Source: Clarireedia homoeocarpa (Eukaryota; Ascomycota; Leotiomycetes; Helotiales; Rutstroemiaceae). Taken from it: 64,000 bases of DNA. Each line of letters begins with the position of its first letter. Within the stretch, counting starts at the first letter, position 1. The stretch lies in contig LNKV01000018.1 of assembly GCA_001465935.1 (NCBI GenBank), positions 332,542 to 396,541 of the forward strand, in the 5' to 3' direction. Positions 44,866 through 56,043 of the stretch are shown in pieces. The position numbers were made by a program, and so were the translations under genes. The notes beneath the pieces were generated by a model. The model saw only the letters and a list, made by a program, of their open reading frames with translations. It made no database searches and was not told the origin of the DNA.

Positions 44866-44873
44866 TTTTTTTT
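44866..44873 (+). terminator. RNA polymerase III terminator of tRNA-Ser
   Basis: Eight consecutive Ts begin six bases after the tRNA end. Confidence 0.85.
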
Positions 44874-47187
44874 GGGGAGGGGATTTTTTCTTGCACTTAT
44901 TTGTTGAGCTGGGAGGGGTGATGGGAATAGAATGGGGTGGGGGGGTGTGTGACACTTTTTGCGTCTTGGTGTGGCTGGAGATATAGATTGGGGAAGGTGT
45001 GGCTTAAATGTTTATTACGACGTATTCTTTATTTCTGAATCTAATCTAATCTTATCGCAAAGCGGATCCAAGCATCCATCCACTGCATATATACGTCATC
45101 TTTTATTCTAGTGGGTTGGATTCGTGGTTTACTGGCGAGGATGAGGATGATGAATAAAGATGATGAAAATAAGGAAAAAGGAGAGACAGGAAGTTGTGGG
45201 AGCGCCGGTGGAGGAGGGGGTTATTTATGTGAGAGGTAGTTAAGGTAGGAAGCAGGAAGGAAGCGGAATATGAGATATTCATTCCCTGGCAGGCGTTATG
45301 TAAAAGTCATTTCGTCTGATCTATAGACTTTATATATATATATTCTGACTGACCCCTCTCTGCGAACTTGCCTCTATCACACTATCAAGAATTCGTGGCT
45401 AACTCACATACCCTAATGCACTGGCGGATTTTGAGACTCTCGAGTACGCCACTTTGTGATAGATCTATCTGTCAAGATGTGGGTGTCGAAGTAGATCGAT
45501 ATTTCGGAGAGAAACCTATATAGAAGTTGTTGTCAAGTAGAATCGATACCAAGTGCTAGTAGACTAGGGCGTCGGCACTTGCTTATTCGCCATTAGACTT
45601 CGTTCGAGACTCCTTGTGCAGCTTCTTGTGCTGTAGCTTTCTCTATCAATACAAGCCACATATAACACAGCCACACCGCCATACTTGTGAAGAATTAGTG
45701 AAAGCTCAAGAGCAAAACGTTCACGGAACGTCCTCACAGAAAATGCTACGTCTTTCTCCTCCTAGCAAGAAGCTAGCCTACCACTATCGGAAATCACTTT
45801 CACCGTCTTAACGTATGATACTGTCGGTCCATATTCACTGGCTACGGGAAACAAGTACGGAAAACGAGTACGGAACAATGATCTATGGGAGAGGGGCTAC
45901 GGAACAATGAATACTCGCTTAGCCATAGTAATTAGTACGGGAGTACGAGCTATATAGTTCGACTCTCACTCCCACTTAGATTGAGAATAACCAACCTAAT
46001 TCAAATGACATAGCTTAGTCCAAAACGTGACTGAGTTTGGCGTCAAGAATTGGTAAATCGACACCTTGAATTGAAGTATACTAGGTTCCCACCTATCCTG
46101 ACACTAGTAGTTCGGGACCGAGAGTTAGCGCGTACCCCTCTCAATCTTCTTTTTCCATGGTTTCTTGATTCTCCTGCATACCCGCAGCTCCGGAGCAGAG
46201 GGAATCTGTTGTTCGGGGAACACATTGATGTTTGGATTACAGGATAGGATTGATTCCTGGCCGGTTTTCACTCGAAGGGAGGTGATCAGCAGAAGGCTCA
46301 CTACCGCTCATGACGCACTCGCACTTTCACCTAAGTCCTACCCTGTACATATACGCCAGCGAGCCTCAACACACTTGAGCCTCAGAAGTCTCTTGCTAGG
46401 TGAGTTGCAAAGCGAATCAACGATGATCGGATAAAAGTGTCTGTTCCTCGCCAGGAATTTCACCAGTGGTGTCAAGGCAAGTTGTGTTTTGAAACATTTA
46501 CATCTTATCATCTTGCTTATCGATAATCTCATACATCGTTCTGGCAGGTGCCCCAAGGTCTTGATGAGAACTCAGAACCGATAACATAATGCTTTCCTCC
46601 CCAGACTCGGTACTTTTTGGCATTGTAATGATGTACAGGAGGCTATACCGAGAAGGGAATGCGGGGATACTTTTGAACGAACATTATATGAAAGAACGTC
46701 CGGCCTAATTAGGTTCGTTCGGCCGTTCTTCATTGATTTGAGTTTAAGCAAGAAGCTTCTCAATCCGGTCGGTGACTCTAAGCCCCACGAAAGAGTGTGG
46801 CACCCTGTCAATTGCGCGGTCGCTTTCTGTGGGCTAACCACCCCCCCCCCCCCCCCCAGGGTTACATCTAGTCTGGTCGACGTTATGCTGTGGGAACGTT
46901 AATCTGTGTCGGTCAAGACATTAGGACCATGAGAAATCTACTGACGTCGTCACCCACATTTCTGTGAGCGCATCATTTCCTTTTCTGGAAGATCAGTTAC
47001 TTGCAATCATATACAGCATTACGTTGTGCATCTGTAGTATACTCTAGCCAATCTTCTAGGTGGATCGAGAAAAAATCATCATCATGAGGATATAATACTC
47101 ACTGTTGCACTGGATTTTCATTCATCGGCTTTATGTTCGTTGCCACCATACATTCACTAGATTCATTATCTTGTTCGGGACGTCACC
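44874..47187. other. intergenic region with repeat copy, no gene
   Basis: About 2.3 kb without a supported gene. It holds the inverted partner of the dispersed repeat (45821-46053). After it, both strands show frames of 60-90 codons around 46040-46560 without recognisable motifs; these may be element remains. A run of about 16 Cs lies at 46843-46858. Confidence 0.5.
45821..46053 (-). repeat. dispersed repeat, copy B (inverted partner of 32348-32586)
   Basis: Its reverse complement aligns with 32348-32586 end to end, from CCAATTCTT at one side to the block near GCCAGTGAATAT at the other. The two copies flank the NLR pair and the YTP1-like/tRNA region at a distance of about 13 kb. Confidence 0.8.
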
Positions 47188-48997
47188 ATGAGAACTAACG
47201 GTCTATTGCTTGTTCGCGGGGCTACCACTGCTACAGCCGCAAGCCTCGCCAGTGTCTGCACCACCTCTCATATCAGCTCAGCATTATCCGCCATCCAAAG
47301 CTTCGATGGGATCACTCTCAATACGGATTCTGTCACTGCAAATGCAGTATATAACGAAACCCACACCGGTGAAACATTTTTCCCCGATGATACGATCAGT
47401 TACTGCAATGTGACTTTCTCGTATACTCACAACGGCTTGAATGACACCGTGATTCTCGGATATTACATGCCGGCGCCATCTGACTATAAGAATCGGTTCC
47501 TCGCTACAGGTGGAGCTGGATTTGCAATCAACTCTGGCTCAATGTCTGGCCCAGGAGGTGTTATGTACGGCGCTGCTGCTGGATTCACTGATGGCGGATT
47601 TGGTGGATTCTCTGTCAATATTGATGCTGTTAATCTCCTTGGCAATGGAACAGTTAATTGGCCAGCTATCTATATATTTGGCTACCAAGGAATCAAAGAA
47701 ATGACCATGATTGGGAAGCAATTTACCAAACAATTCTACGGTACCACCAACGGCACAAAGCTCTACACGTACTATCAAGGGTGCTCGGAAGGTGGTCGTG
47801 AGGGCTGGTCTCAAGCACAGAGAGCTGGAGAGGAATATGATGGTATCATTACTGGAGCGCCTGCGCTACGCTACGGTCAGCAACAAGTCAACCATCTGTT
47901 CCCCGATGTGGTTGAGCAGACTCTCAATTACTACCCTCCGCCCTGCGAACTTGCAAAGATTGTCAACGAAACCATCGCCGCCTGTGATCCTCTAGATGGA
48001 AAGACCGATGGCGTTATATCTAGATCAGACCTTTGCCAATTGCAGTTCAACATGAGCTCACTCATTGGAACACCTTACGCATGTGCTGCCACCTCAGGAA
48101 GTGTTGGCTTCGGCTTAGGCAGACGGCAAATGGGAGGAGGTGCTTCTACACCAGCCCAAAATGGTACTATCTCCGAAAGCGCGGTCAAAGTAGCACAAAC
48201 TATTGTTGATGGACTTCATGATTCTGAAGGACGTCGTGCTTACATCTCGTATCAAATTGGAGCTGCGTTCGACGATGCTGCCACAAAATATAATATTGAC
48301 ACGGGCGAGTGGGAATTGGTAACAAAGGCAGGCTTCTATAGTCTCTAAACACCGTGCTGATTATATATTTTAGGAACTTAATTCATTTGGCGGCAAATGG
48401 GTCGCTCGTTTCCTCCAACTCTTGGAGATTGATACCCTACCAACTCTTGAAAACGTTACGTATGACACCCTTAAGGGGTGGATGATTCAAGGAATGGAAA
48501 TGTACACCGACTCCCTGCAAACCACTCTAGCCGACCTTACTCCAATCCACTCCAATGGCGGGAAGATCCTCCACTTCCACGGTGAACAAGACGCTTCCAT
48601 TCCCACCGGATCATCTGTCCACTGGTACGAATCCGTCCGCTCGGTCATGTACTCCAACCAAACCTACAATGAATCCATCTCCTCCCTCAACGACTGGTAC
48701 CGTTTCTACATCGTTCCCGGAGCCGCGCATTGTGCCGTCAACTCTCTTCAACCGAATGCTCCCTTCCCGCAAACCAATCTGGCGGTGATGATCGACTGGG
48801 TGGAAAACAGCATTACCCCCAATACGTTGAATGCGACGGTTTTGAGTGGCGATTATAAAGGCACCAATGGGCAGCTTTGTGCTTGGCCTTTGAGGCCGCT
48901 GTGGAGTGGTAACGAGACTATGGATTGTGTTTATGATCAGGACGGTATTGATACCTTTATGTATGACTTTAATGCTTATAAATTGCCGTTGTACTAA
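47188..48997 (+). CDS. tannase/feruloyl esterase family protein, secreted
   Basis: Two exons (47188-48318, 48374-48997) give 584 residues. The N-terminus has a basic start and an Ala/Thr-rich segment suited to secretion. The catalytic set is complete: GCSEGGREG with nucleophile near Ser200, Asp near residue 450 in HGEQDASIP, and His near 496 in PGAAHC. Cys residues next to the Ser and the His form the CS-D-HC disulfide motif of the family. Many N-x-S/T sites fit a secreted glycoprotein. It hydrolyses ester bonds of tannins or cell-wall feruloyl groups; the substrate cannot be told from sequence alone. The intron (GTAACA to TTTTAG) is required; without it the protein would end 12 residues later. 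Confidence 0.92.
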
Positions 48998-49395
48998 GTT
49001 TGGGTGAAAACTGGGATGGCTATGATTTGGAGAGGAGAATGTATGAGTTAGATATTTTGACGACGTATATAATATATAAGTAACAGATGGATGTGCAGAC
49101 ATCTCTGCTGGGTAAATGTTAAAATGCACAGTAGTAGAAAGAACCACTTATGCATAAGCAAGATCCGAATGATGAAGAGATGATGAAGAGATGTAAAGAA
49201 TGAGTTAGTACTAGGTCTTTAAGCTTGCAACGATGTACTTTACTTGTTATTTACTAGACGATATTATAACTCCATGTAAGCCAGCTATTAAAACCGCACT
49301 ATACTACATTAATTACTTATTCTGCCACCTCTCACCCACCCATGACATTCTCCGCATCCGCATCCGCTTCCGCATCCGCATCTTCCAAGCGCTCA
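48998..49395. other. convergent intergenic region
   Basis: No gene. It includes a CATCCG hexamer stretch at about 49350-49382. Confidence 0.5.
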
Positions 49396-50390
49396 TCATC
49401 CTAATATACCCATCGAAAGTGAGCACGAAACAACAACCGGGTACCTGCGTGATACTGCGGCCAGCCACGGCGGTTGCAATCCCGGTCTCTTTATCGTGAA
49501 AGGCAATGTCTCCTCCGACTCCATCTCCAACCACACATCCTGTTCTCTCGTCCCCCACGGCACTAGGACCTCGAAACGCTCTTTCGGCACGCGGGTGACG
49601 CGTTTCAGGGGTGGGAGGAGCATGATGATCTTTTGCCGCGAGAGGTAGGCGGAAATGGTTATACAGAGGTGGGAGAGTTTGGGGAGAAGGGAGATGAGGT
49701 GCAAGGTGAGGTCCCAGTCGTCGGGGTGGGGATGGGGATGAGAGGTGTCAGAAGGGGAGAGAAGGGAAGGTACTGGGGATGTATGGGTGATGGCATTGTC
49801 GCTGTAGCTGAGATGGAGGGATTGGATGCATTGAAGATGGATGGGAGGTGTGCGGATGAGGAAGGCGATGGCGGTGGGGTGGTGGATTAGGTTGAATGTG
49901 GGGGTGGAGTAGATGGTGGGGAGTATTTCTGCAGTGCTGGGAAGTAGTTGGAAGGACAGGTTAGGTTGCAATTTTTTATACGTATGTATGAGTAAAGAAG
50001 AGAATGGAAGGGAAGGCAATGGATAGGAAGATGGGGAGATGCCAGATGGAAATAGGGATATACGTACAAACGTTTACAGATCAGCAGGAGTGACATATGG
50101 TTGGCCTTTCTCGGAACACCAGCTGAGTTCGATGTACGAACATGTTCATAACACGGGCAATAGATAACGGCCCAAGAACGTCTTAAATGGACTTCTGGCT
50201 CAGTGCATGGTTGAGATATCAGTCGGCGGTACCCGTCTTCCGCGTCTGTAAATTTTGTGTCGATGTGTATGGTCGTGGCGAAATCCTCGACCACATTCTG
50301 ATATATGACAGTACGGAGTTCAGATGGAAGTTTGAAGAAGTGGCTCTGTAGTTGATGAGGATCAGTTGTGGTGGATTTGTATGAATCCAT
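49396..50390 (-). CDS. DUF7730-like hypothetical protein
   Basis: Two exons (50390-50068, 49936-49396) encode 287 residues. The N-terminal region begins with an F-box-like FFKLPSELRTVIYQNVVEDF, then has MSLLLICKRFTAEILPTIYS, TPTFNLIHHPTAIAFL and IQSLHLSYS, the order seen in fungal proteins annotated DUF7730. The intron (GTACGT to CCCAG) joins CKRF to TAEILP and removes a stop-containing stretch. Function is unknown; the opening motif suggests an adaptor-like role, but no partner domain follows. Confidence 0.72.
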
Positions 50391-51140
50391 TCTTGTGAAT
50401 TTGTGTGGAACTCTTGTTGAGCATTCGTTGCGAATCGGTTTGTGTGAATTGCTGCGAGGGGCGTTTGTGTTCTACGATGCTTGAGAGTGGTGCGGGAAAC
50501 GTCGAATGGTGCTCATTGCATTTATTGTGCTGATTGTTGAGCTTGATCTGGTGTGATATTTTTCCTTCTATTTCTTTTCCGAATTTCGACGACAATACAA
50601 CGTTGAAGATAGCGCTGTGTTTCCGGCGTCAAAAGAGGCGCGGGCGGCTCAGGCGCATATAGTTCTAGTATCTTAGACGGAGCAAGACGATAGCAGCACT
50701 CTGATACGTCAATCAACGATTATTAAATTTTGTCCTGGATTAAGGGGTAAGATGCGAATCCATCGCAGTGTCTAATGAACACTTTCGGATTCATAATGAA
50801 AGTGGGATTGCTTACCAGGCCGACAGGCATTTCTCACCTAATTATATCAAACGTTAAATTGTTGACGAGATCACGTGGAGACAGTCAATCGAGCAACACC
50901 AGAGAATTACATTCAAACATTCATGAGATTTGTATGATATCCGCGTGATTAGTGCAGAAGTTATGAATACAGATCATGATGCTTTGCCATATTGGTACAA
51001 TGGAAAAGCCTAGAATAAGCCATCTGAGACATGTCAGAAGAGCGATGTTCCAGGAATTTCTTCTCATCTTCCACCTCCCTACAAGCCCTTCCACTCGCAT
51101 CCCCTTTTCAGCATTCATCCAAACGTGAACTGCACCCCGT
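50391..51140. other. intergenic, no gene seen
   Basis: This lies between the 5' end of the DUF7730-like gene and the 3' end of RPT3. The open frame that continues past the RPT3 donor to 50921 is intron and 3' sequence. No other motif was found. Confidence 0.5.
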
Positions 51141-52641
51141 CTATTTGTAGAAGTCGAATTTGTCGGCCTAGTAATAGTCAGTATTTTTCGACTATAGATG
51201 GTGCCCACTGAGGAGGATCTCATGCTCGGGATACGTACCTCTTGTGCTCCCTTTACTTGACTCGAGTATGCATCTTCAAGGTCAGATTGAATGATGTTGT
51301 ACCTATTCTTCCTGACGGCTCTAAGACCTGCTTCTTGCATGATAGCAGCGATGATAGCACCAGACAACGGGTCATTCCTGATAATCAAGCTGTCAAGATC
51401 GACCTCGGGTGACAACGACATTCTTCCTGCAATCGTAGTGAAAATCAGACGTCTCTCTCGGCGATCTCGAAGGTTAGGGAATTCAATCTTTCTGTCCAAT
51501 CTACCAGGACGCAGTAACGCAGGATCCAATGTGTCGGCACGATTCGTGGCCATAATGACCTTGACATTTGATGTCTGATCAAAACCATCCATTTGGTTCA
51601 GAAGTTCAAGAAGAATACGTTGAACTTCTCTGTCGGCACCGGTTTGCGCATCGAAACGCTTTGTTGCGATTGCATCGATCTCATCAATGAAGATGATAGC
51701 CGGAGAGTTCTCACGGGCCATGCGGAACACATCACGAACCATACGTGGACCTTCTCCCAAATACTTCTGTACGAATTCCGAACCAACAACACGGATAAAG
51801 TTTGCAGTTGTTGAGTTTGCCACAGCCTTTACAAGCATAGTCTTGCCGGTTCCAGGTGGTCCATATAACAAGACACCGCGGGGTGGATCAATACCAATCT
51901 GCTTGTAGAGATCGAAATGTGTTAAAGGGAGTTCGACTGCCTCTCGGATTTCTTGTTTCTGCATATCGAGTCCTCCAACATCTGCGTAAGTCACATCCGG
52001 CTTCTCGTCTGCTCCCAACATAGCGATGGATGAATCAGCCTCAGGTGGCAAGATATCGACTAAGGAATTTGAGTGACGGTGGAGAGCAACGGATGATGAT
52101 GGCTTCAGGAGCTCCCGGTCGAGGGTGGATAGAATTCGGACAACATAGTTTGAGCCTGTTGATGATTGTACGATACCGGTACTAGAAAGGTGGTGTTAGG
52201 AACATAGAGTGTATTTCGAACAAGGAGGATTTACTTTTGATCTATGGCTTCCATAAATTGACCAATCACCAAAGGCACACTCTGAATACGTTTTATCTCT
52301 TCCTGAGCTCGTACAAGTTCTCTCTTCAAGCTCCTAATCGCACAACTTGATTAATTCTCTATCTATAGTGGATGGGTCTTGTGCGCATACCGTTGTTCAT
52401 CCTTGATATATTCTTCCTGGAGTTGGATATATCTGTAACCACCCATCAGCTTCTGTCCCCGCCATTATATTCAAGGCGTTGCGTACTCCAGGTGTCTTTG
52501 CAGCTTCTTTAATGTTGAGTATTCGTCGCTGCCATCTGTTCCTAATCCTTCTAGCGAATCTATGTTTGGTATCGAGGATGGCATCTGCTTTCGATGAGGC
52601 AACACCTGCGTCGCGGAGTTCTCTGTTAGAACGTCACCCAT
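51141..52641 (-). CDS. RPT3: 26S proteasome regulatory ATPase RPT3 (PSMC4)
   Basis: Five exons (52641-52487, 52432-52391, 52333-52235, 52181-51239, 51167-51141) encode 421 residues. The order is: N-terminal coiled coil (LQRHLEYIQLQEEYIKDEQR), OB segment (SSTGSNYVVRILSTLDRELL), AAA+ domain with Walker A GPPGTGKT at 205-212, Walker B IIFIDEID, and second region of homology ATNRADTLDPALLRPGRLDR. The last exon is only 27 nt and codes ADKFDFYK plus stop; the FYK end is the HbYX motif by which Rpt3 docks into the 20S ring and helps open its gate. Reading through the donor would replace it with about 100 unrelated residues. Confidence 0.95.
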
Positions 52642-53211
52642 CCTGATTACTTAAGAATTCGAGTTTGTTTGTGAATCGAGATGGATTAGAATAGAAGGAG
52701 CCCCGAGTTTTGTTGAGAATGGAAATATGCTGATGAAGTTGATTGTTGCTTTATCAGAGTTGTACAGTTGATCTGGGCAGTTCTAGGTAATCAGAAGGCG
52801 CGCGTGTATATGTTAGCCTGGAGCTGTTAGCTCACCCTTCAGTGTCCGAAGCAGTTGAAAATCTTACGACCTGAGGCTCTCACAGCTCTTGGAGATATTT
52901 CTGCCTGATAATCTTAAGGCTCGCGAGGCTGCAGCATTATCTAGTATTATCTGTTGAGGCAGTAACTGGAGCTATACCTATCTCGTAATAGCTCCAGCTC
53001 ACGTCCCACTTTCCGGTGACTCCACGCATTTGCTCACATGGGGGATTATCTTTCATTCTGTGCTTTCATCAAGAAATTAAACAAAACAATCCTCCTCGTT
53101 CATTCCGACAACATATTGCAAAGCACGCGGCAACTGAAAACTTTGCAAAATAGAAGATCAAATTATTTACCTTCAACTCTCGTTTCATTATTTCCATCAG
53201 TTGCGCACAAA
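52642..53211. other. divergent promoter region of RPT3 and the 53212 gene
   Basis: No gene is supported. The last 100 bp before 53212 read as leader sequence, and the open frame from 53038 lacks any conserved feature. Confidence 0.45.
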
Positions 53212-53895
53212 ATGTCCTCTTCCATCACCATTCCAACTAGAAGTGCTAGCAAGGCTGCTGCTACCAGCAGCTCCAGCAGCTCTTCCTATTCAAGCTCTCC
53301 TCCAACACCACAACAATCACCATCGTCGGCTTCCTCTTCCCCCAATAGCAGATATGGTCACGACCGGAAGAGAAGTTTCTTGAGTGAGTTTCTATATTTC
53401 TTGTGCTGTTCCGATGTCACAACGCATGAGGGGTGATATAGATGACCTCACTCTGCCTGGTATCCACCAGCGAAGCTTGACACGGAATAAATCCACCACC
53501 TCCTACCACATCTAAAATTCAACGCCACGATACTAACTAATTGTTTACAGGCTCATCTCTCTCCAAGCAAGAACATACTGTGATCAACATTGGTGACCCT
53601 GACGGAACCCCAAGACTTGTAAGGCAACCCCTCCACTCCGAAACGCGGGGCTCACGACAACTGCATACTAACACTATAAATTCCAGATCACCTGTGTCCG
53701 ATCGTCACAAGGCTTCGACTGGAATCCAGGTAGGTTATTAGAATACGTCTAGATACTTCATAGCAGCTAATGATTCAAGAAATCTTCCTCCCTTCCTACA
53801 TGGAATGTGAATTCGAATCACTTGAACGCAAGCGAGACCCCGTCCACGAAATTCGATTGAGCGATGAGGAGATGAAGCAAATGTTCCCTCAGTAA
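53212..53895 (+). CDS. small conserved-type hypothetical protein
   Basis: Four exons (53212-53383, 53551-53618, 53687-53729, 53780-53895) give 132 residues. The first half is Ser/Pro-rich low complexity. The second half looks globular and conserved in style: HTVINIGDPDGTPRLITCVR, then SSQGFDWNPEIFLPSYMECE and EIRLSDEEMKQMFPQ. All three introns have GT-AG ends and keep frame, which argues for a real gene. I do not recognise a named domain. Confidence 0.78.
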
Positions 53896-55300
53896 TTTGA
53901 CAACTTTGCAAACGGATAAAGGCTTAAGGTAGAATGGTGGCTAGGACTCGGATTTGCACATGCAGGCGCTACGGTTTTTGAACATACAATAGCTACGATT
54001 TCACAACAATGGAGTATTATATGGGCGGTTTGGATTAGCGACCGTGAGAGGTTCATTTGATTTAGGCATGGAGGGTTAACAGCGGTAGCTAGGGATCACT
54101 TGGGAGTCATGGCATACATGTTCTAGGGGTCATGGAGGATGGAAGGGAGTGTTATTCTAAGGATTAGGCGTCGCTCTCTCCACCACTTATTCGCACTTTC
54201 AAATTTCATTCTGTTTCTTAACTCAGGAGCCCAAAAAAAAAAAGTCACACACTTGATGAAACTGTAATTCTACATGGCAAATAAATGTGGTGGCGGGGCA
54301 GGCCGCAGCTCAGCCTCATTGTGGGTTATCTAACTGGCTGCATGAGGCCAATTCGGGGTCACCGAATGTTTGTAGCGCCGTTTACCCGATTAACACTACA
54401 CGAAGAAATCAATATCGTGCATAAACCAATGCAGTGGATTTGATTGGACCTGTTAAATATACCAAGTCATACAAACTACCTTGGAATTGGAAGGGGGGAC
54501 GGCAGTTTGCACGTGGTTGATGGGTGATACTAGTTATCGGAAAAATAAAGGGAGATGCGCAGAATACAGTAACTTTGATACTGTATCTAATTGAGCCTGA
54601 GGAAAATACTGTAGCTCAGTACCCGAAGTCCACTCTCCATTATCCTCCTTCTTCTACCTCCACGTCCATTCATCCATTATGTCGTAACTGCTATTTTTGC
54701 GACTACAGCCTTGCCTAACGTGCTCGCTTTCCGTGTCTCAAAAACTGCTATATACATCGGCTACGAATTAGTTTACATCCACCAGTTATTTGATTCGATT
54801 CGATTGCTAGCATGGGGTCTACGCCGTGGGGACTGTAGTGGTTTATATATCAACGGTGCCTGTGCCTTGGAATCCTGATAGTGATTTGGTTGCTTTTGAG
54901 ATGATTGCTTGCTTGATTGTTCTGATAACTTCGTTGATTCCCAACTAAACTATGAAAAAAAGGGATAATGTGATTCATATCATGTGATCTTATATCAGCA
55001 GAGCATTATTCATTGAAGAAATAGTACAGAAGAACTGATAAAAGAACTCTTGCAGTGGTATGACTTCCATAAGTCATGATTCTTATGCACTGACCTCTTG
55101 AGTTGTGGGCTAAGTCTTTCAGCACACATATTGAGAATTTGGGGCCCTATTTGCCTCGAGGACTCGACCTACAGGCCGGGTACCCAGTAGGTGGGATATT
55201 GCTCATTGGTTTTCGCCGCATCTTAGTCACCCCAGACTTCGTCAGTAGAGCTAGTATCCCAAATCTCACACAACAATAAATCTCACATCTTCTCGGCGAT
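53896..55300. other. gene-poor region
   Basis: No supported gene in about 1.4 kb. There is an A-run of about 13 at 54233-54245. Nothing else is recognised before the inverted-repeat element. Confidence 0.5.
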
Positions 55301-55724
55301 GGAACTTCTCATATGCCTTCGTTTACCATATGCATATGGGAACCTTAAATGATATTGTATTTAGAAGAGGCATATCGATAAATAATAGTTGATTGATAGG
55401 TAGTTAATAGAGCCGAATTGCTGTAAAGACGATAAAGAGAAAGGAAAGTGATTCCTAGCTACAGAAACAGCGAACCTATATGTGGCTATAATGATCATAT
55501 ATCATAAAATCCATGAAACAAGGGATAAAAGTGGCCTAAGCGAAGTGACGCCGGCGAGGTTAGGTGGCGCCGGCAATGTCTTAAATCCTTTGTGCGAAAG
55601 CGGCCTTACCATATATATATCGTAAAATTAAAATTAAAGACCCCTCCCATATGCCTACATGACCTCCCATATGCATATGAGGTTCCTATATGCATATGGT
55701 AAACGAAGGCATATGGGAGGTTCC
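55301..55724. mobile_element. 424-bp element with 44-bp terminal inverted repeats (MITE-like)
   Basis: The left end, 55301-55344, starts GGAACTTCTCATATGCCTTC; the right end, 55681-55724, is its reverse complement with three differences in 44 positions, all transitions. The interior is non-coding, and extra copies of CCTCCCATATGC occur next to the right end (55643-55671). Size, terminal repeats and lack of coding capacity fit a miniature inverted-repeat element. No clear target-site duplication is seen at the flanks (GAT left, AGAT right), so superfamily is undetermined. Confidence 0.82.
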
Positions 55725-56043
55725 AGATCCAGACATACCTATACCTCTGCAACTCAGCTCGCCACTGGCAGTTTTCTAGACCCAAGGAAGGAATGATACG
55801 CGGCCGAGAAAGTAAAGACAGTGATAGAGATATGATAGCTCAACACGCTCAGCTGTTCTCTAACACAAGCGAGCAACATCCTTCGTTGAGATCTAACAGT
55901 GATCGAGAGGGTTGGATTGAAGCGAAACATGAATTGGTCGTTGAGGATGTCCTAGGTATATAAATAATCCTCCGAGGTCTCTGCATTCTCGTTATATTGT
56001 TCTCATCAAACACATAGGACCTACAACCACTCATACCATAAAC

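Noticed and set aside
46043..46434. Overlapping frames on both strands as a small gene
   Set aside because: They lie directly next to a dispersed repeat copy and match no family; neither has convincing splice or start features.
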